From: Actinomycetota bacterium
GTDB taxonomy: Bacteria > Actinomycetota > Acidimicrobiia > Acidimicrobiales > Ilumatobacteraceae
DNA: 21,150 nt
Reading direction: 5' to 3'
Assembly: GCA_009701105.1 (NCBI GenBank)
Contig: WLKU01000007.1
Location: 1 to 21,150, forward strand
A program made the position numbers and the translations under genes. Positions 1 through 7,733 of this stretch are shown piece after piece; the stretch's first letter is position 1; every line of letters begins with the position of its first letter. Under the pieces are notes generated by a model. The model saw nothing but the letters and a program-made list of their open reading frames with translations, was not told where the DNA came from and made no database searches.

Positions 1-27
1 CCGCTCGCTACCGTACAACCTCTACGA

Positions 28-104
<77 letters not shown>

Positions 105-110
105 GTAAGT

Positions 111-142
111 AAAAGGCTCACCGAGAAATCGGTGGGCCTTTT
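111..142 (+). terminator. Rho-independent-type terminator of tRNA-fMet
   Basis: A 14-bp stem starts AAAAGGCTCACCGA, has a GAAA tetraloop, and returns as TCGGTGGGCCTTTT with one U-G wobble. The A-run before and T-run after the GC-rich core allow it to work in either direction. It separates the tRNA from the FKBP gene. Confidence 0.9.
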
Positions 143-180
143 GCATTTTGGTTTGAAGGTTCGATTGGTAGCCTGCTCCG

Positions 181-555
181 ATGTCAACTTCCAAGCCTTC
201 AGTCACCATTCCTCAACAACCAGCGCCAACCGAACTCGTCATTGACGACATCACGGTTGGGACTGGTGCAGAAGCACTCAACGGCAAAAATGTCTCCGTG
301 CATTATGTGGGTGTTGCATATAGCAACGGAAAGCAATTTGATGCGTCGTGGGATCGTAACGAGCCATTCGAATTTCGCTTGGGCAACGGACAAGTAATTG
401 CAGGGTGGGATCAAGGCGTTGCTGGTATGAAAGTCGGCGGACGTCGCAGCCTTACTATTCCAGCGCACTTGGGATATGGAGATCACGGCGCAGGCGGCGT
501 GATTAAGGGTGGCGAAACACTTGTGTTTGTTGTTGATTTGCTCAACGTTTTCTAA
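181..555 (+). CDS. FKBP-type peptidyl-prolyl cis-trans isomerase
   Basis: This 124-residue single-domain FKBP catalyses cis-trans isomerisation of Xaa-Pro bonds during folding. No signal peptide is visible, so it is probably cytosolic. After an 18-residue polar, proline-rich N-terminus, the FKBP fold runs from about residue 19 to the end. Family hallmarks are VHYVG (Y42), QFDAS (F53, D54), the VIAGWDQG segment with W76, and LGYGDHGAGGVI (Y99). It ends in FVVDLLNVF, the usual final strand. Length and motif order match the small one-domain bacterial type. The ATG at 181 follows the tRNA terminator and has no strong Shine-Dalgarno, so the start is reasonable but not proven. The next gene begins 87 nt downstream on the same strand. 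Confidence 0.95.
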   Translation: MSTSKPSVTIPQQPAPTELVIDDITVGTGAEALNGKNVSVHYVGVAYSNGKQFDASWDRNEPFEFRLGNGQVIAGWDQGVAGMKVGGRRSLTIPAHLGYGDHGAGGVIKGGETLVFVVDLLNVF

Positions 556-642
556 GGGTTGAACATAAAAGTTCAGCGGTAGACTTACATCAACAGAGAT
601 GCGCACAACAACAACGTTGTGTGCTCAACGAATTGGTGTGTA

Positions 643-1929
643 ATGAATATCTTGGTAATCGGAGCAGGTGGCGTAGGTGCCTCAATGGCATCTATTGCTG
701 AGACCCGATCGTTCTTTACAACGTTTATCCTCGCCGATATCTCATTGTCTCGAGCCGAAGAGGCAATTGCGTTGCTCGACGACCGCTCAAAGTTTGTCGC
801 CGAGCAAATTGACGCTCGTGATCGCACGGCTATCTCGGCGCTGATCCACAAAGTCAAAGCCGACGTTGTCGTGAACGCATGTGATCCACGTATGAATGAG
901 CCAATCTTTGGTGCTGCATACGATTCGCATTGCAATTACATCGACATGGCGATGAACTTGAGTGCACCGCATCCAACAAATCCTTATGAAGAAGTAGGCG
1001 AGCCGTTGGGAAAGAGCCAACTGGACGATGATGCCAAGTGGCGCGAGCGCAATATTTTGGCACTCGTGGGCATGGGTGTCGAACCAGGACTCAGCGATGT
1101 CTTTGCTCGCTATGCCGCAGACAACCTGTTTGACACCATCGACGAAATAGGTGTGCGCGACGGATCAAACCTTTCAATTGATGGTCTCGACTTTGCGCCG
1201 ACGTTTTCTATCTGGACAACGATCGAAGAGTGTCTGAATCCTCCAATCGTGTGGGAGGCAGAGCGTGGTTTGTATACCACCGACTGCTTTAGCGAGCCCG
1301 AAGTGTTTCACTTTCCTGCAGGCATCGGGCCATATGAGTGCGTCAACGTAGAACACGAAGAAGTGTTGCTGATTCCTCGCGAGATTGATTGCAAACGTGT
1401 CACATTTAAATACAGCCTTGGCGCCGAATTTATTGACTGGCTCAAAACGTTTGCGTACTTGGGTCTCGACAGCAAAGAACATGTACGAGTAGGCGACGTT
1501 TCGGTATCACCTCGTGACGTACTGGCTGCAGTGTTGCCAAACCCTGCAAAACTTGGTCACTTAATGCATGGAAAAACCTGTGCCGGCACTTGGGTACGCG
1601 GCACCTACGACGGCAAACCACGTGAGCTTTATCTGTATCACGTTGCCGACAACGAGACCACAATGCGCGACTGGGGTTCACAAGCAGTGTTGTGGCAAAC
1701 CGCAATCTGTCCAGTAGTTGCACTTGAACTGTTGAGCAACGGCAGTTGGAAAAATACCGGTGTTCGAGGAGCCGAAGCGTTTCCAGCAGATCCATTCCTT
1801 AACTTGCTCGGCGAATATGGCGCGCATCACGGCATGGTCGAGATGGGCCCTGGCTTATGGCCAAGCCCAAAACCAACAGGGCAACCTGGATGGGATCGCC
1901 CAGTAAAGCGCGCTGTCCGTTTGGGGTAG
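643..1929 (+). CDS. Saccharopine dehydrogenase family oxidoreductase
   Basis: A 428-residue NAD(P)-dependent oxidoreductase. The N-terminus MNILVIGAGGVGAS has the Rossmann GxGxxG (G7, G9, G12). VVNACDPRMNEPIF and CNYIDMAMN follow, as in saccharopine dehydrogenase and carboxynorspermidine dehydrogenase relatives. VGMGVEPGLSDVFARY then leads into the catalytic domain characteristic of the family. The substrate cannot be fixed from sequence: lysine/saccharopine or polyamine (carboxyspermidine) chemistry are both possible. I chose the ATG at 643, which begins directly at the beta-strand of the Rossmann fold. A GTG at 619 would add eight residues with no family counterpart. The stop codon lies 2 nt before the probable GTG start of the VanZ-like gene, which suggests translational coupling. 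Confidence 0.88.
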   Translation: MNILVIGAGGVGASMASIAETRSFFTTFILADISLSRAEEAIALLDDRSKFVAEQIDARDRTAISALIHKVKADVVVNACDPRMNEPIFGAAYDSHCNYIDMAMNLSAPHPTNPYEEVGEPLGKSQLDDDAKWRERNILALVGMGVEPGLSDVFARYAADNLFDTIDEIGVRDGSNLSIDGLDFAPTFSIWTTIEECLNPPIVWEAERGLYTTDCFSEPEVFHFPAGIGPYECVNVEHEEVLLIPREIDCKRVTFKYSLGAEFIDWLKTFAYLGLDSKEHVRVGDVSVSPRDVLAAVLPNPAKLGHLMHGKTCAGTWVRGTYDGKPRELYLYHVADNETTMRDWGSQAVLWQTAICPVVALELLSNGSWKNTGVRGAEAFPADPFLNLLGEYGAHHGMVEMGPGLWPSPKPTGQPGWDRPVKRAVRLG

Positions 1930-1931
1930 TA

Positions 1932-2345
1932 GTGCAGCGATTGCAAAAAATTATTTCTTTTATCGCCATCGTCTGTGCAACTGCGTTGATGTGGTCGGAC
2001 ACGGCAATTAAGTGGTGGACAAATATTGTCAACTTTTTTCTGCGCGTAAATCACGATGCGACTACATCGGTGATGAACAACAGACCATCGGGTGACGCGG
2101 ATTTACATGCTGTCATGTGGGGGGCATGTGCAGTGCTGGTAGTTATTGCATGGACAATGCACCGGAAACGGTTAGTTGCACTTGCATTGCTTGCAACGTG
2201 GACAATTTTTGTGGAGATTGCTCAACCATGGTTTACTGACTTGCGAGCACGACAAGCCAGTGACTTGATTGGCAACGTTGTTGGAATTGGAATCGTCGTG
2301 GTGGCCTTACAACTCACACACATGCGAAAATCGATTACTAAATAG
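1932..2345 (+). CDS. VanZ-like family membrane protein
   Basis: A 137-residue small integral membrane protein with about four hydrophobic segments. The first is at residues 7-20. Later come ADLHAVMWGACAVLVVIAW, then RLVALALLATWTIFVEIAQ and a C-terminal LIGNVVGIGIVVVAL helix. The order (acidic-His before a helix, E-x-x-Q at a helix end, short loop with R-A-S-D-L-x-G-N-x-x-G) matches VanZ-like proteins, whose biochemical role is mostly unknown. The frame is open from 1857. The GTG at 1932 is preferred because GGGG at 1923-1926 can serve as ribosome binding site and the preceding gene stops at 1929. The 3' end overlaps the convergent thymidine kinase gene by 8 nt. Confidence 0.75.
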   Translation: MQRLQKIISFIAIVCATALMWSDTAIKWWTNIVNFFLRVNHDATTSVMNNRPSGDADLHAVMWGACAVLVVIAWTMHRKRLVALALLATWTIFVEIAQPWFTDLRARQASDLIGNVVGIGIVVVALQLTHMRKSITK

Positions 2346-2946
2346 TTGGTCCCATATCACCAGCAATGTAGTGCTTGCGGCACAACAATTCGTAGCGCAC
2401 GTCGTCGCCAAAGAGTGGCTCACTTGTGGTTTTGTCGGTGTCGCCAACAACGACAGTCTCTCCTTCGTACACAATTTGCCCATTGACTAAGCGAGCATTG
2501 TTGTTTGCACGCTCGCCACACCAACATCTCGCCTCTACTTGCATCTCCACGCGCTGGTCGGCGATTTCGAGCATGCGCTTTGTGCCCTCGAAAAGTAATC
2601 CACGAAAATCAGTGATCAAGCCAAATGCGAAGACGTCAACATCCAATTCGTCAACGATCTGAGCAAGTTGATCGCATTGTTCGAGCGTGTAGAACTGTGC
2701 TTCATCGCAGACGATAAACGAAATCGGCATATGCGACTGAGCAAGTTTGACAAGGTTGAGCCCCGGACTCATTTCAATTGCAGGTGCAGAAACACCGAGT
2801 CGGCTTGTGACTTGTGAACCATCGCGATCGAGTTTGGTGAGCAACAAACCAGGCACGCCGCGCGACGACAGATTGTGATGAATTTGCAGTGCAAGGGTGC
2901 TTTTGCCCGAACCCATCGTGCCAAAACTGAATCGCAACGTAGCCAT
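2338..2946 (-). CDS. tdk: Thymidine kinase
   Basis: A 202-residue type II thymidine kinase that phosphorylates thymidine to dTMP in nucleoside salvage. It begins MATLRFSFGTMGSGKS, where G9-S16 is the Walker A P-loop. DEAQF (D81, E82) carries the expected catalytic acidic residues. FGLITDFRGLLFEG matches the conserved segment after the core. The C-terminal lasso has zinc-binding positions C141 and C143 and then C189 and H192 (LCRKHY). The frame extends further upstream, antisense through deoC, but the family starts a few residues before the first strand, so the ATG at 2946 is chosen. It is divergent from deoC across 60 nt, pairing thymidine salvage with deoxyribose-phosphate breakdown. It converges with the VanZ-like gene. 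Confidence 0.95.
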   Translation of the reverse strand: MATLRFSFGTMGSGKSTLALQIHHNLSSRGVPGLLLTKLDRDGSQVTSRLGVSAPAIEMSPGLNLVKLAQSHMPISFIVCDEAQFYTLEQCDQLAQIVDELDVDVFAFGLITDFRGLLFEGTKRMLEIADQRVEMQVEARCWCGERANNNARLVNGQIVYEGETVVVGDTDKTTSEPLFGDDVRYELLCRKHYIAGDMGPTI

Positions 2947-2970
2947 GTCGTCAAGAACCGTAGTCTGCAA

Positions 2971-2985
2971 TGCACCCATTGTGCA
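2971..2985. promoter_or_regulatory. 15-bp dyad in the tdk-deoC divergent promoter region
   Basis: TGCAC-CCATT-GTGCA is a perfect 5-bp inverted repeat with a 5-nt spacer, centred in the 60-nt gap between the two divergent starts. Its location makes it a candidate operator shared by thymidine kinase and deoC. No regulator is identified in the window. Confidence 0.35.
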
Positions 2986-3006
2986 CATGGCAATAGGGTG
3001 TAGGTA

Positions 3007-3666
3007 ATGGACGCGCGAAAACTTGCTCAGATGATTGATCACACGCTCCTTGCTCCAGAGGCAACAGTGGCCGATGTGGAGCGTTTGTGTGCCGAAGCAA
3101 TTGACCTCCAGGTTGGGGCAATCTGCATCTCGCCTTCGCTCTTGCCGCTCGCCACAGGCCTTTTGCCATCGTCGATCAAAACCGCTGCTGTCGTGGGATT
3201 TCCATCTGGCGCCCACAACCCTTTGGTCAAGAGTCGTGAAGCACGACAAGCGTGTGAACATGGCGCCAACGAGATCGACATGGTGGTCAACTTGGCGTTG
3301 GTGAGCAGTGCCAATTGGGCGGCAATAACTGATGAAGTGTCTACGGTGCGCGCAGCCATCCCATCTGGCGTCATTCTCAAAGTGATTATCGAATCTGCCT
3401 TGTGGAATGATGAGCAGATTATCGGTGCGTGCTCCGCTGCGGTGCTTGGTGGTGCCGACTTCGTCAAGACATCGACAGGATTTCATAAATCGGGTGGTGC
3501 TTCAATCGCTGCTGTGCAATTGATGAGAAAAACTGTTGGAAAAAACATTGGCGTGAAGGCAAGTGGTGGTATTCGCACCTACGCCGACGCAATAGCGATG
3601 ATTGAAGCTGGAGCAAGCCGAATCGGAGCATCTGCTTCACGAGTTATTTTGGCGGAGGCTTTATGA
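3007..3666 (+). CDS. deoC: Deoxyribose-phosphate aldolase
   Basis: A 219-residue class I aldolase of the DeoC family. It splits 2-deoxy-D-ribose 5-phosphate into glyceraldehyde 3-phosphate and acetaldehyde in deoxynucleoside catabolism. The TIM-barrel hallmarks are IDHTLLAPEAT at the N-terminus, EIDMVVN with D91, DFVKTSTGF with the Schiff-base lysine K154, and GVKASGGIR with the second active-site lysine K184. Length is typical for bacterial DeoC. The ATG at 3007 has a GGTGTAGGT purine-rich stretch just upstream. The stop overlaps the start of the next gene in an ATGA arrangement (3663-3666), so deoC and the L,D-transpeptidase are probably translated from one message. Confidence 0.97.
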   Translation: MDARKLAQMIDHTLLAPEATVADVERLCAEAIDLQVGAICISPSLLPLATGLLPSSIKTAAVVGFPSGAHNPLVKSREARQACEHGANEIDMVVNLALVSSANWAAITDEVSTVRAAIPSGVILKVIIESALWNDEQIIGACSAAVLGGADFVKTSTGFHKSGGASIAAVQLMRKTVGKNIGVKASGGIRTYADAIAMIEAGASRIGASASRVILAEAL

Positions 3667-4193
3667 AACGAGTGATTGCGGTAGCAGCGTTCGCATTCTC
3701 GATTATGGGAAGTGCGAGTGTTGCATCAGCCAGTGCTGGGTCAAGCGACACAACCACAACTACTACAACAGTTCTAGCTGAAGTTGCTCCAGTGCCAATC
3801 AAGTCGGGTACTGGTCGGCGCATCGTGTACGCCAATCGTCAACAACGCGTGTGGGTTATCAATGCGGACAACGAAGTAATCCGTACTTTTCCTGTTTCGG
3901 GCATGCTTGGCCAACCAGGCAAAGGAACATTTAGCGTCTTTAGCAAGTCACCAACTTCGTATAGCCCAGAGTTTGCTGGTGTGACGTTCCGTTTCATGAC
4001 ACGGTTTGCAATTGGTCGCAATGGTGGGAACATCGGTTTTCATGAAATACCAATTCGAAATAACAAGCCGATGCAGACAGTCGACGAGCTCGGAGCATTT
4101 AAGGGAAGTGGTTGCTTACGCTCGAGCACACAAGACGCTCTGTTCATTTATCAGTGGGCCACGCTTGGCACAAAGGTTGTCGTTGTTCCATAG
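3663..4193 (+). CDS. Secreted L,D-transpeptidase-like (YkuD domain) protein
   Basis: A 176-residue exported protein. Residues 1-24 form a signal peptide (MKRVIAVAAFAFSIMG, then an ASVASASA cleavage region). A short T-run linker (residues 30-36) follows, then a YkuD fold from about residue 50. Catalytic-type residues are H127 in IGFHEIP and C151 in GSGCLRSS. Family enzymes make 3-3 peptidoglycan cross-links or attach proteins to the wall. Oddities: the canonical SHGC is here GSGC, so the second histidine is replaced by serine, and the gap from H127 to the motif is 20 residues rather than the usual 14-17. Activity is therefore likely but not certain. It overlaps deoC by 4 nt and precedes the large membrane protein gene by 9 nt. 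Confidence 0.82.
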   Translation: MKRVIAVAAFAFSIMGSASVASASAGSSDTTTTTTTVLAEVAPVPIKSGTGRRIVYANRQQRVWVINADNEVIRTFPVSGMLGQPGKGTFSVFSKSPTSYSPEFAGVTFRFMTRFAIGRNGGNIGFHEIPIRNNKPMQTVDELGAFKGSGCLRSSTQDALFIYQWATLGTKVVVVP

Positions 4194-4202
4194 AATACGG
4201 GA

Positions 4203-6026
4203 GTGTTGAAGAGTAAGTCTGCGCAGCGAATTTATTCGCTACTTATTGGTTTGTCGGTCTTTGTCTACGTAACCGGCGGAAGAATACTCAACCCAACATC
4301 TCGCGATTGGTTGATGGTCGGAGACTCAGCAACTCATTACATGGGATGGGAGTTTTTTCGACACACGTCGCTATTGCAATGGCCGCTTGGATTAAATCCC
4401 AAACTTGGACTGGATATTTCGAGTTCGGTTGCATTTACCGACTCGATACCACTCGCTGCTTTTATCTTTAAGCCGTTCAACTCTCTGCTTCCAGCGACAT
4501 TTCAGTATTTAGGACTCTGGATTCTCATCTGTTTTGTTTTGCAGACCTATCTTGCGGCGCGCTTGCTGAGTCATTTCTTGACAGACCAGATTCAGATCGC
4601 TCTCGGGTCAGTCTTTATTGCACTGTCTCCCGTGCTCATATATCGCTTAGTTCACGATGGATACGGTCATATTGCACTTGTCAGTCATTTTTTGATTCTT
4701 GGTGCACTCAACCTGTACTTCACAAAACCACTGAAATCGTTGTGGTGGGCTCTGCTCTTTACTAGCACTATTTTGATTCAGGCATATTTTATTCCGATGG
4801 TTGCAGCCATCTGGATTGCAAAGTTGGTTCAATATTTGCGGCACGATGGTGGGTCTCGTTCAGTGGCAATCAAACACTTCGCTGCCGTCGCAGTTGCATC
4901 AATCTCCACTCTCATCGCGGGTGGGTATGTCGCACTTGGATCGAATCTATTTACAGGTGGTTCAGAAGTTACCGACTCAAGTTTTCCTTATTGGTTTAGG
5001 TGGCAGCCGCTCTCGCTGATTGACATACAAACATCGTTCTCGGGAACGTGGTCGCATTTGCTCTCTGACCAACAGGAATTGCGCGGCGATGTTGAGGGGT
5101 TCAGTTTTTTGGGTAGTGGAATAATTCTGCTTGCAGGCCTGGTTACTTTGGTTTTGCTGCTTCGCTATTTTGTCGCAAGATTTCCTCACTACCAACCTTC
5201 CCAAGTCGCTGCAGCGATCGGAGCCACGCTGGTTATCACTGCAAGCTGGATTGTCATGTCGACTCAAGTGTTTTCGATGGCACTATTTGTAGCGCTCGCT
5301 GTTTTTGTAATTCAGTTCAGTATTGAAAAGCTCGTCGCAAAGAAAAGTGAGTCACGCAGTCGTCATCGTGCTTTATATCTGTTGGTCGCGGCTCTTGCCG
5401 CATACTCGATGACGTTTAGGCCAGGCATCGGACGTCGAACATTCTTTGAGTATCCACTTGTCCCACTTTTCAAGCAATTCACCCAGACATTTCACACTCA
5501 CGGTCGGTACATCTGGCCGGCGTATTATTTGCTGGTTTTAGTAGTCATTGTTGTTGCATGCAGAGTGTTCAATAAGAAGTTGGCCACGATCGTATTGGCC
5601 GGGTGTCTACTTTTTCAGGTTGTTGACTCTGCATCAGCCGTCACGACTGTGCGTCATCGATTTACAGATGCACCAGAATGGGTTTCGCCGATGCAAGACC
5701 CTCGATGGGAAGAGCTTGCCCGAACCCATAAGAACATCGTCACGCTTCCATTGCTGATTAACGATCTAGCGGATCGGTGGATGTTGATTGCGGATTTTGC
5801 ATCGCGACACAAGATGGGTACTAATGCCGTGTACTTTTCGCGAATCAATATGGAAGAAGCTTCCCAATACGCTGGCAGACTTCACGATGGATTTCTCCAT
5901 GGAACTCTTGATCCATCGAATATCTATATTGTCACCGACGATGCGTATTGGGAAGGAGTGGTGGGACTGAAGTTCCCTTACGCCTTCACGGGTGACATCG
6001 ACGGATTTCACGTCGTTGTTCCGTAG
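4203..6026 (+). CDS. Large polytopic membrane protein (GT-C-like, resembles DUF6311)
   Basis: A 607-residue protein with about a dozen hydrophobic helices between residues 8 and 475 and a C-terminal non-membrane domain of about 130 residues. The first extracytoplasmic loop reads LMVGDSATHYMGWEFF and continues with WPLGLNPKLGLDISSSVAFTDSIP. This D-containing loop after TM1 resembles GT-C glycosyltransferase-like DUF6311 proteins. I assign that from memory of family patterns and no search was possible. A role in transferring sugars from a lipid carrier is inference. The GTG at 4203 is used. A GGGAG purine run overlaps it, leaving little spacing, so the exact start is uncertain. The gene is probably in an operon with deoC and the L,D-transpeptidase. 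Its stop abuts the stop of the next, convergent gene. Confidence 0.65.
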   Translation: MLKSKSAQRIYSLLIGLSVFVYVTGGRILNPTSRDWLMVGDSATHYMGWEFFRHTSLLQWPLGLNPKLGLDISSSVAFTDSIPLAAFIFKPFNSLLPATFQYLGLWILICFVLQTYLAARLLSHFLTDQIQIALGSVFIALSPVLIYRLVHDGYGHIALVSHFLILGALNLYFTKPLKSLWWALLFTSTILIQAYFIPMVAAIWIAKLVQYLRHDGGSRSVAIKHFAAVAVASISTLIAGGYVALGSNLFTGGSEVTDSSFPYWFRWQPLSLIDIQTSFSGTWSHLLSDQQELRGDVEGFSFLGSGIILLAGLVTLVLLLRYFVARFPHYQPSQVAAAIGATLVITASWIVMSTQVFSMALFVALAVFVIQFSIEKLVAKKSESRSRHRALYLLVAALAAYSMTFRPGIGRRTFFEYPLVPLFKQFTQTFHTHGRYIWPAYYLLVLVVIVVACRVFNKKLATIVLAGCLLFQVVDSASAVTTVRHRFTDAPEWVSPMQDPRWEELARTHKNIVTLPLLINDLADRWMLIADFASRHKMGTNAVYFSRINMEEASQYAGRLHDGFLHGTLDPSNIYIVTDDAYWEGVVGLKFPYAFTGDIDGFHVVVP

Positions 6027-7697
6027 CTAGAAGCGAGCTATTTCGGATTTGAGCAAGTCGAGACCAAGGTTGCCCAGATCGAGCCCATGTGCGTGCCACT
6101 TACGCAAGTCAAAAGCAGAGCCATGCTTTTTGCGTGCATCATCGCGCAAATCGAGCCACACTCGCTCGCCAAGTTTGTATGAAATAGCCTGACCTGGCCA
6201 GCCCAGATAGCGATTTATTTCTGAACGATTAAACGCATCATCGCTTGATGACCGAGCACTCAAGAATTCGAGCATCAGCTCTGGTGTCCACGCCTCACCT
6301 GGGTGCCAAGGCCATGAAGCAGGAATAGCAAATCCACAATGCATACCGATATCGATGACAACGCGTGCTGCGCGAAACGCCTGTGCATATAAATATCCAA
6401 GTCGATATTCTGGATTGGCGAAGAAGCCGAACTCGTCCATCAATCGCTCTGCATACAGTGCCCAACCTTCGCCATGACCAGACACAAATGTGTTTCGTTG
6501 AAAACGCGAGAGCTTTTCGGAATTGATCGTGGCAATTGCAACTTGCAGGTGATGGCCTGGCACGCCTTCGTGGTACGCAGTCGTTGGTTCGCTCCAACGT
6601 GGAAACACGGTGCGGCCATTAGTTGGATACCACGTGCGTCCGGGACGACTTAAGTCTTCACTTGGCCCTGTGTAATACATTGCTGCGGCGCCACCAGGAG
6701 GAGAGATCATCGCTTCGACTCGCTGAATGGATTTTGGAATTGAGAAGTGGTCTTCATCAATCAAGAATTTCATTGCATCATCCATGATTTCTTGCAACCA
6801 ATCGCGCAATCCATCTTCACCAACAATCGAACGGGCAGGGTCGGTGTCAAGTAGATGACGTACTTCGGCGAGTGATGCACCTGGTTGGATCTCTTGTGCC
6901 ACGCGTGCCATCTCGGCATCGAGACGTTCCACTTCGCCCCAGCCCCACTCGTACGCATCACGTGCCTCAACATTCATGCCCATGAATCGGCGTCGAGCTA
7001 GTGCGTGACGATCTGCGCCAACACCATCGTGAGCATCCGCCATCGGTGCATACTCGTTGCGCAAATAATCGGATGTCTCGCCGAGCGCCCTTGAAGCAGC
7101 CTTTGCTGCTGTGCGCAGTTGATCGATTGGCGCACCGGCTACGGAGGCAGCACCTTCAACGAACTGTTCAAAAAAGGCGGGAGCAGTGCCGCGGCCTGCC
7201 CATGAAGCAAGTTGTTCTGCCGATGCAAGCACTTGTCGGCGTTGCCCAAGTGCGCCTCGTTGCGCACCGAGTGCCCACGACTCGCGCATGCCAGCAAACG
7301 CACGCGGCACTTGAGACATGCGCTCTGCAATTACCGACCATTGCTCGGCCGTATCAGTTGGCATCAAGTCAAAGATCGAACGACCGGCATCGACATCGCC
7401 TGCGATCACACGAATGGATCGAAGATGTTCGTTCGCTGCGTATTCAAGCGTGCCCATCTCGAGCGACTCACGCAGTACGCCGGCGGCCAAACGATCTGCA
7501 TCGGCAGAAGCATCAAGCGCATTGAGTTGTGTCAGTACGTCGTGATCCAGTGCTGCGCGAGCATCGTGTCCAGCAGGCGAGAAGTCGGTCATCTCGTGGT
7601 CGTGGCCAGGAATACCCATATACGTTGCAGCACCTGGGTCGAGCACGGCAAGGCGATCGATGTAACTATCTGAAAGTTTGTAGATCGGTGAAGTCAT
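6027..7697 (-). CDS. DUF885 family protein, probable metallopeptidase-like
   Basis: A 556-residue, largely helical protein without a signal peptide. The DUF885 signature YHEGVPGHHLQ lies at residues 375-385, giving H376, E377, H382 and H383 as probable metal and catalytic residues. Preceding PPGGAAAMYYTGPSEDLSRPGRTWYP and following SGHGEGWALYAERLMDE are also typical of the family, as is the whole-length match of about 550 residues. Family members are annotated as uncharacterised zinc-peptidase-like proteins; the substrate is unknown. The gene lies 36 nt after the stop of the coiled-coil protein on the same strand, so the two may be cotranscribed. Its 3' end directly abuts the stop of the convergent membrane protein with no spacer. 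Confidence 0.88.
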   Translation of the reverse strand: MTSPIYKLSDSYIDRLAVLDPGAATYMGIPGHDHEMTDFSPAGHDARAALDHDVLTQLNALDASADADRLAAGVLRESLEMGTLEYAANEHLRSIRVIAGDVDAGRSIFDLMPTDTAEQWSVIAERMSQVPRAFAGMRESWALGAQRGALGQRRQVLASAEQLASWAGRGTAPAFFEQFVEGAASVAGAPIDQLRTAAKAASRALGETSDYLRNEYAPMADAHDGVGADRHALARRRFMGMNVEARDAYEWGWGEVERLDAEMARVAQEIQPGASLAEVRHLLDTDPARSIVGEDGLRDWLQEIMDDAMKFLIDEDHFSIPKSIQRVEAMISPPGGAAAMYYTGPSEDLSRPGRTWYPTNGRTVFPRWSEPTTAYHEGVPGHHLQVAIATINSEKLSRFQRNTFVSGHGEGWALYAERLMDEFGFFANPEYRLGYLYAQAFRAARVVIDIGMHCGFAIPASWPWHPGEAWTPELMLEFLSARSSSDDAFNRSEINRYLGWPGQAISYKLGERVWLDLRDDARKKHGSAFDLRKWHAHGLDLGNLGLDLLKSEIARF

Positions 7698-7733
7698 GAC
7701 CCGATGCTACGGGGTTGCGAATGAGATGCCGAT

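Noticed and set aside
558..580. GTTGAAC/GTTCAGC hairpin after the FKBP gene
   Set aside because: The stem is short and AT-rich and no T-run follows, so it is too weak to call a terminator.
2947..3486. Upstream extension of the thymidine kinase frame to 382 aa
   Set aside because: It runs antisense through deoC, and thymidine kinases start just before the first strand; the ATG at 2946 fits.
7001..7673. Long plus-strand frames of 153-174 aa
   Set aside because: They are opposite to the DUF885 gene, Arg/His-rich and without recognisable domains; they are shadows.
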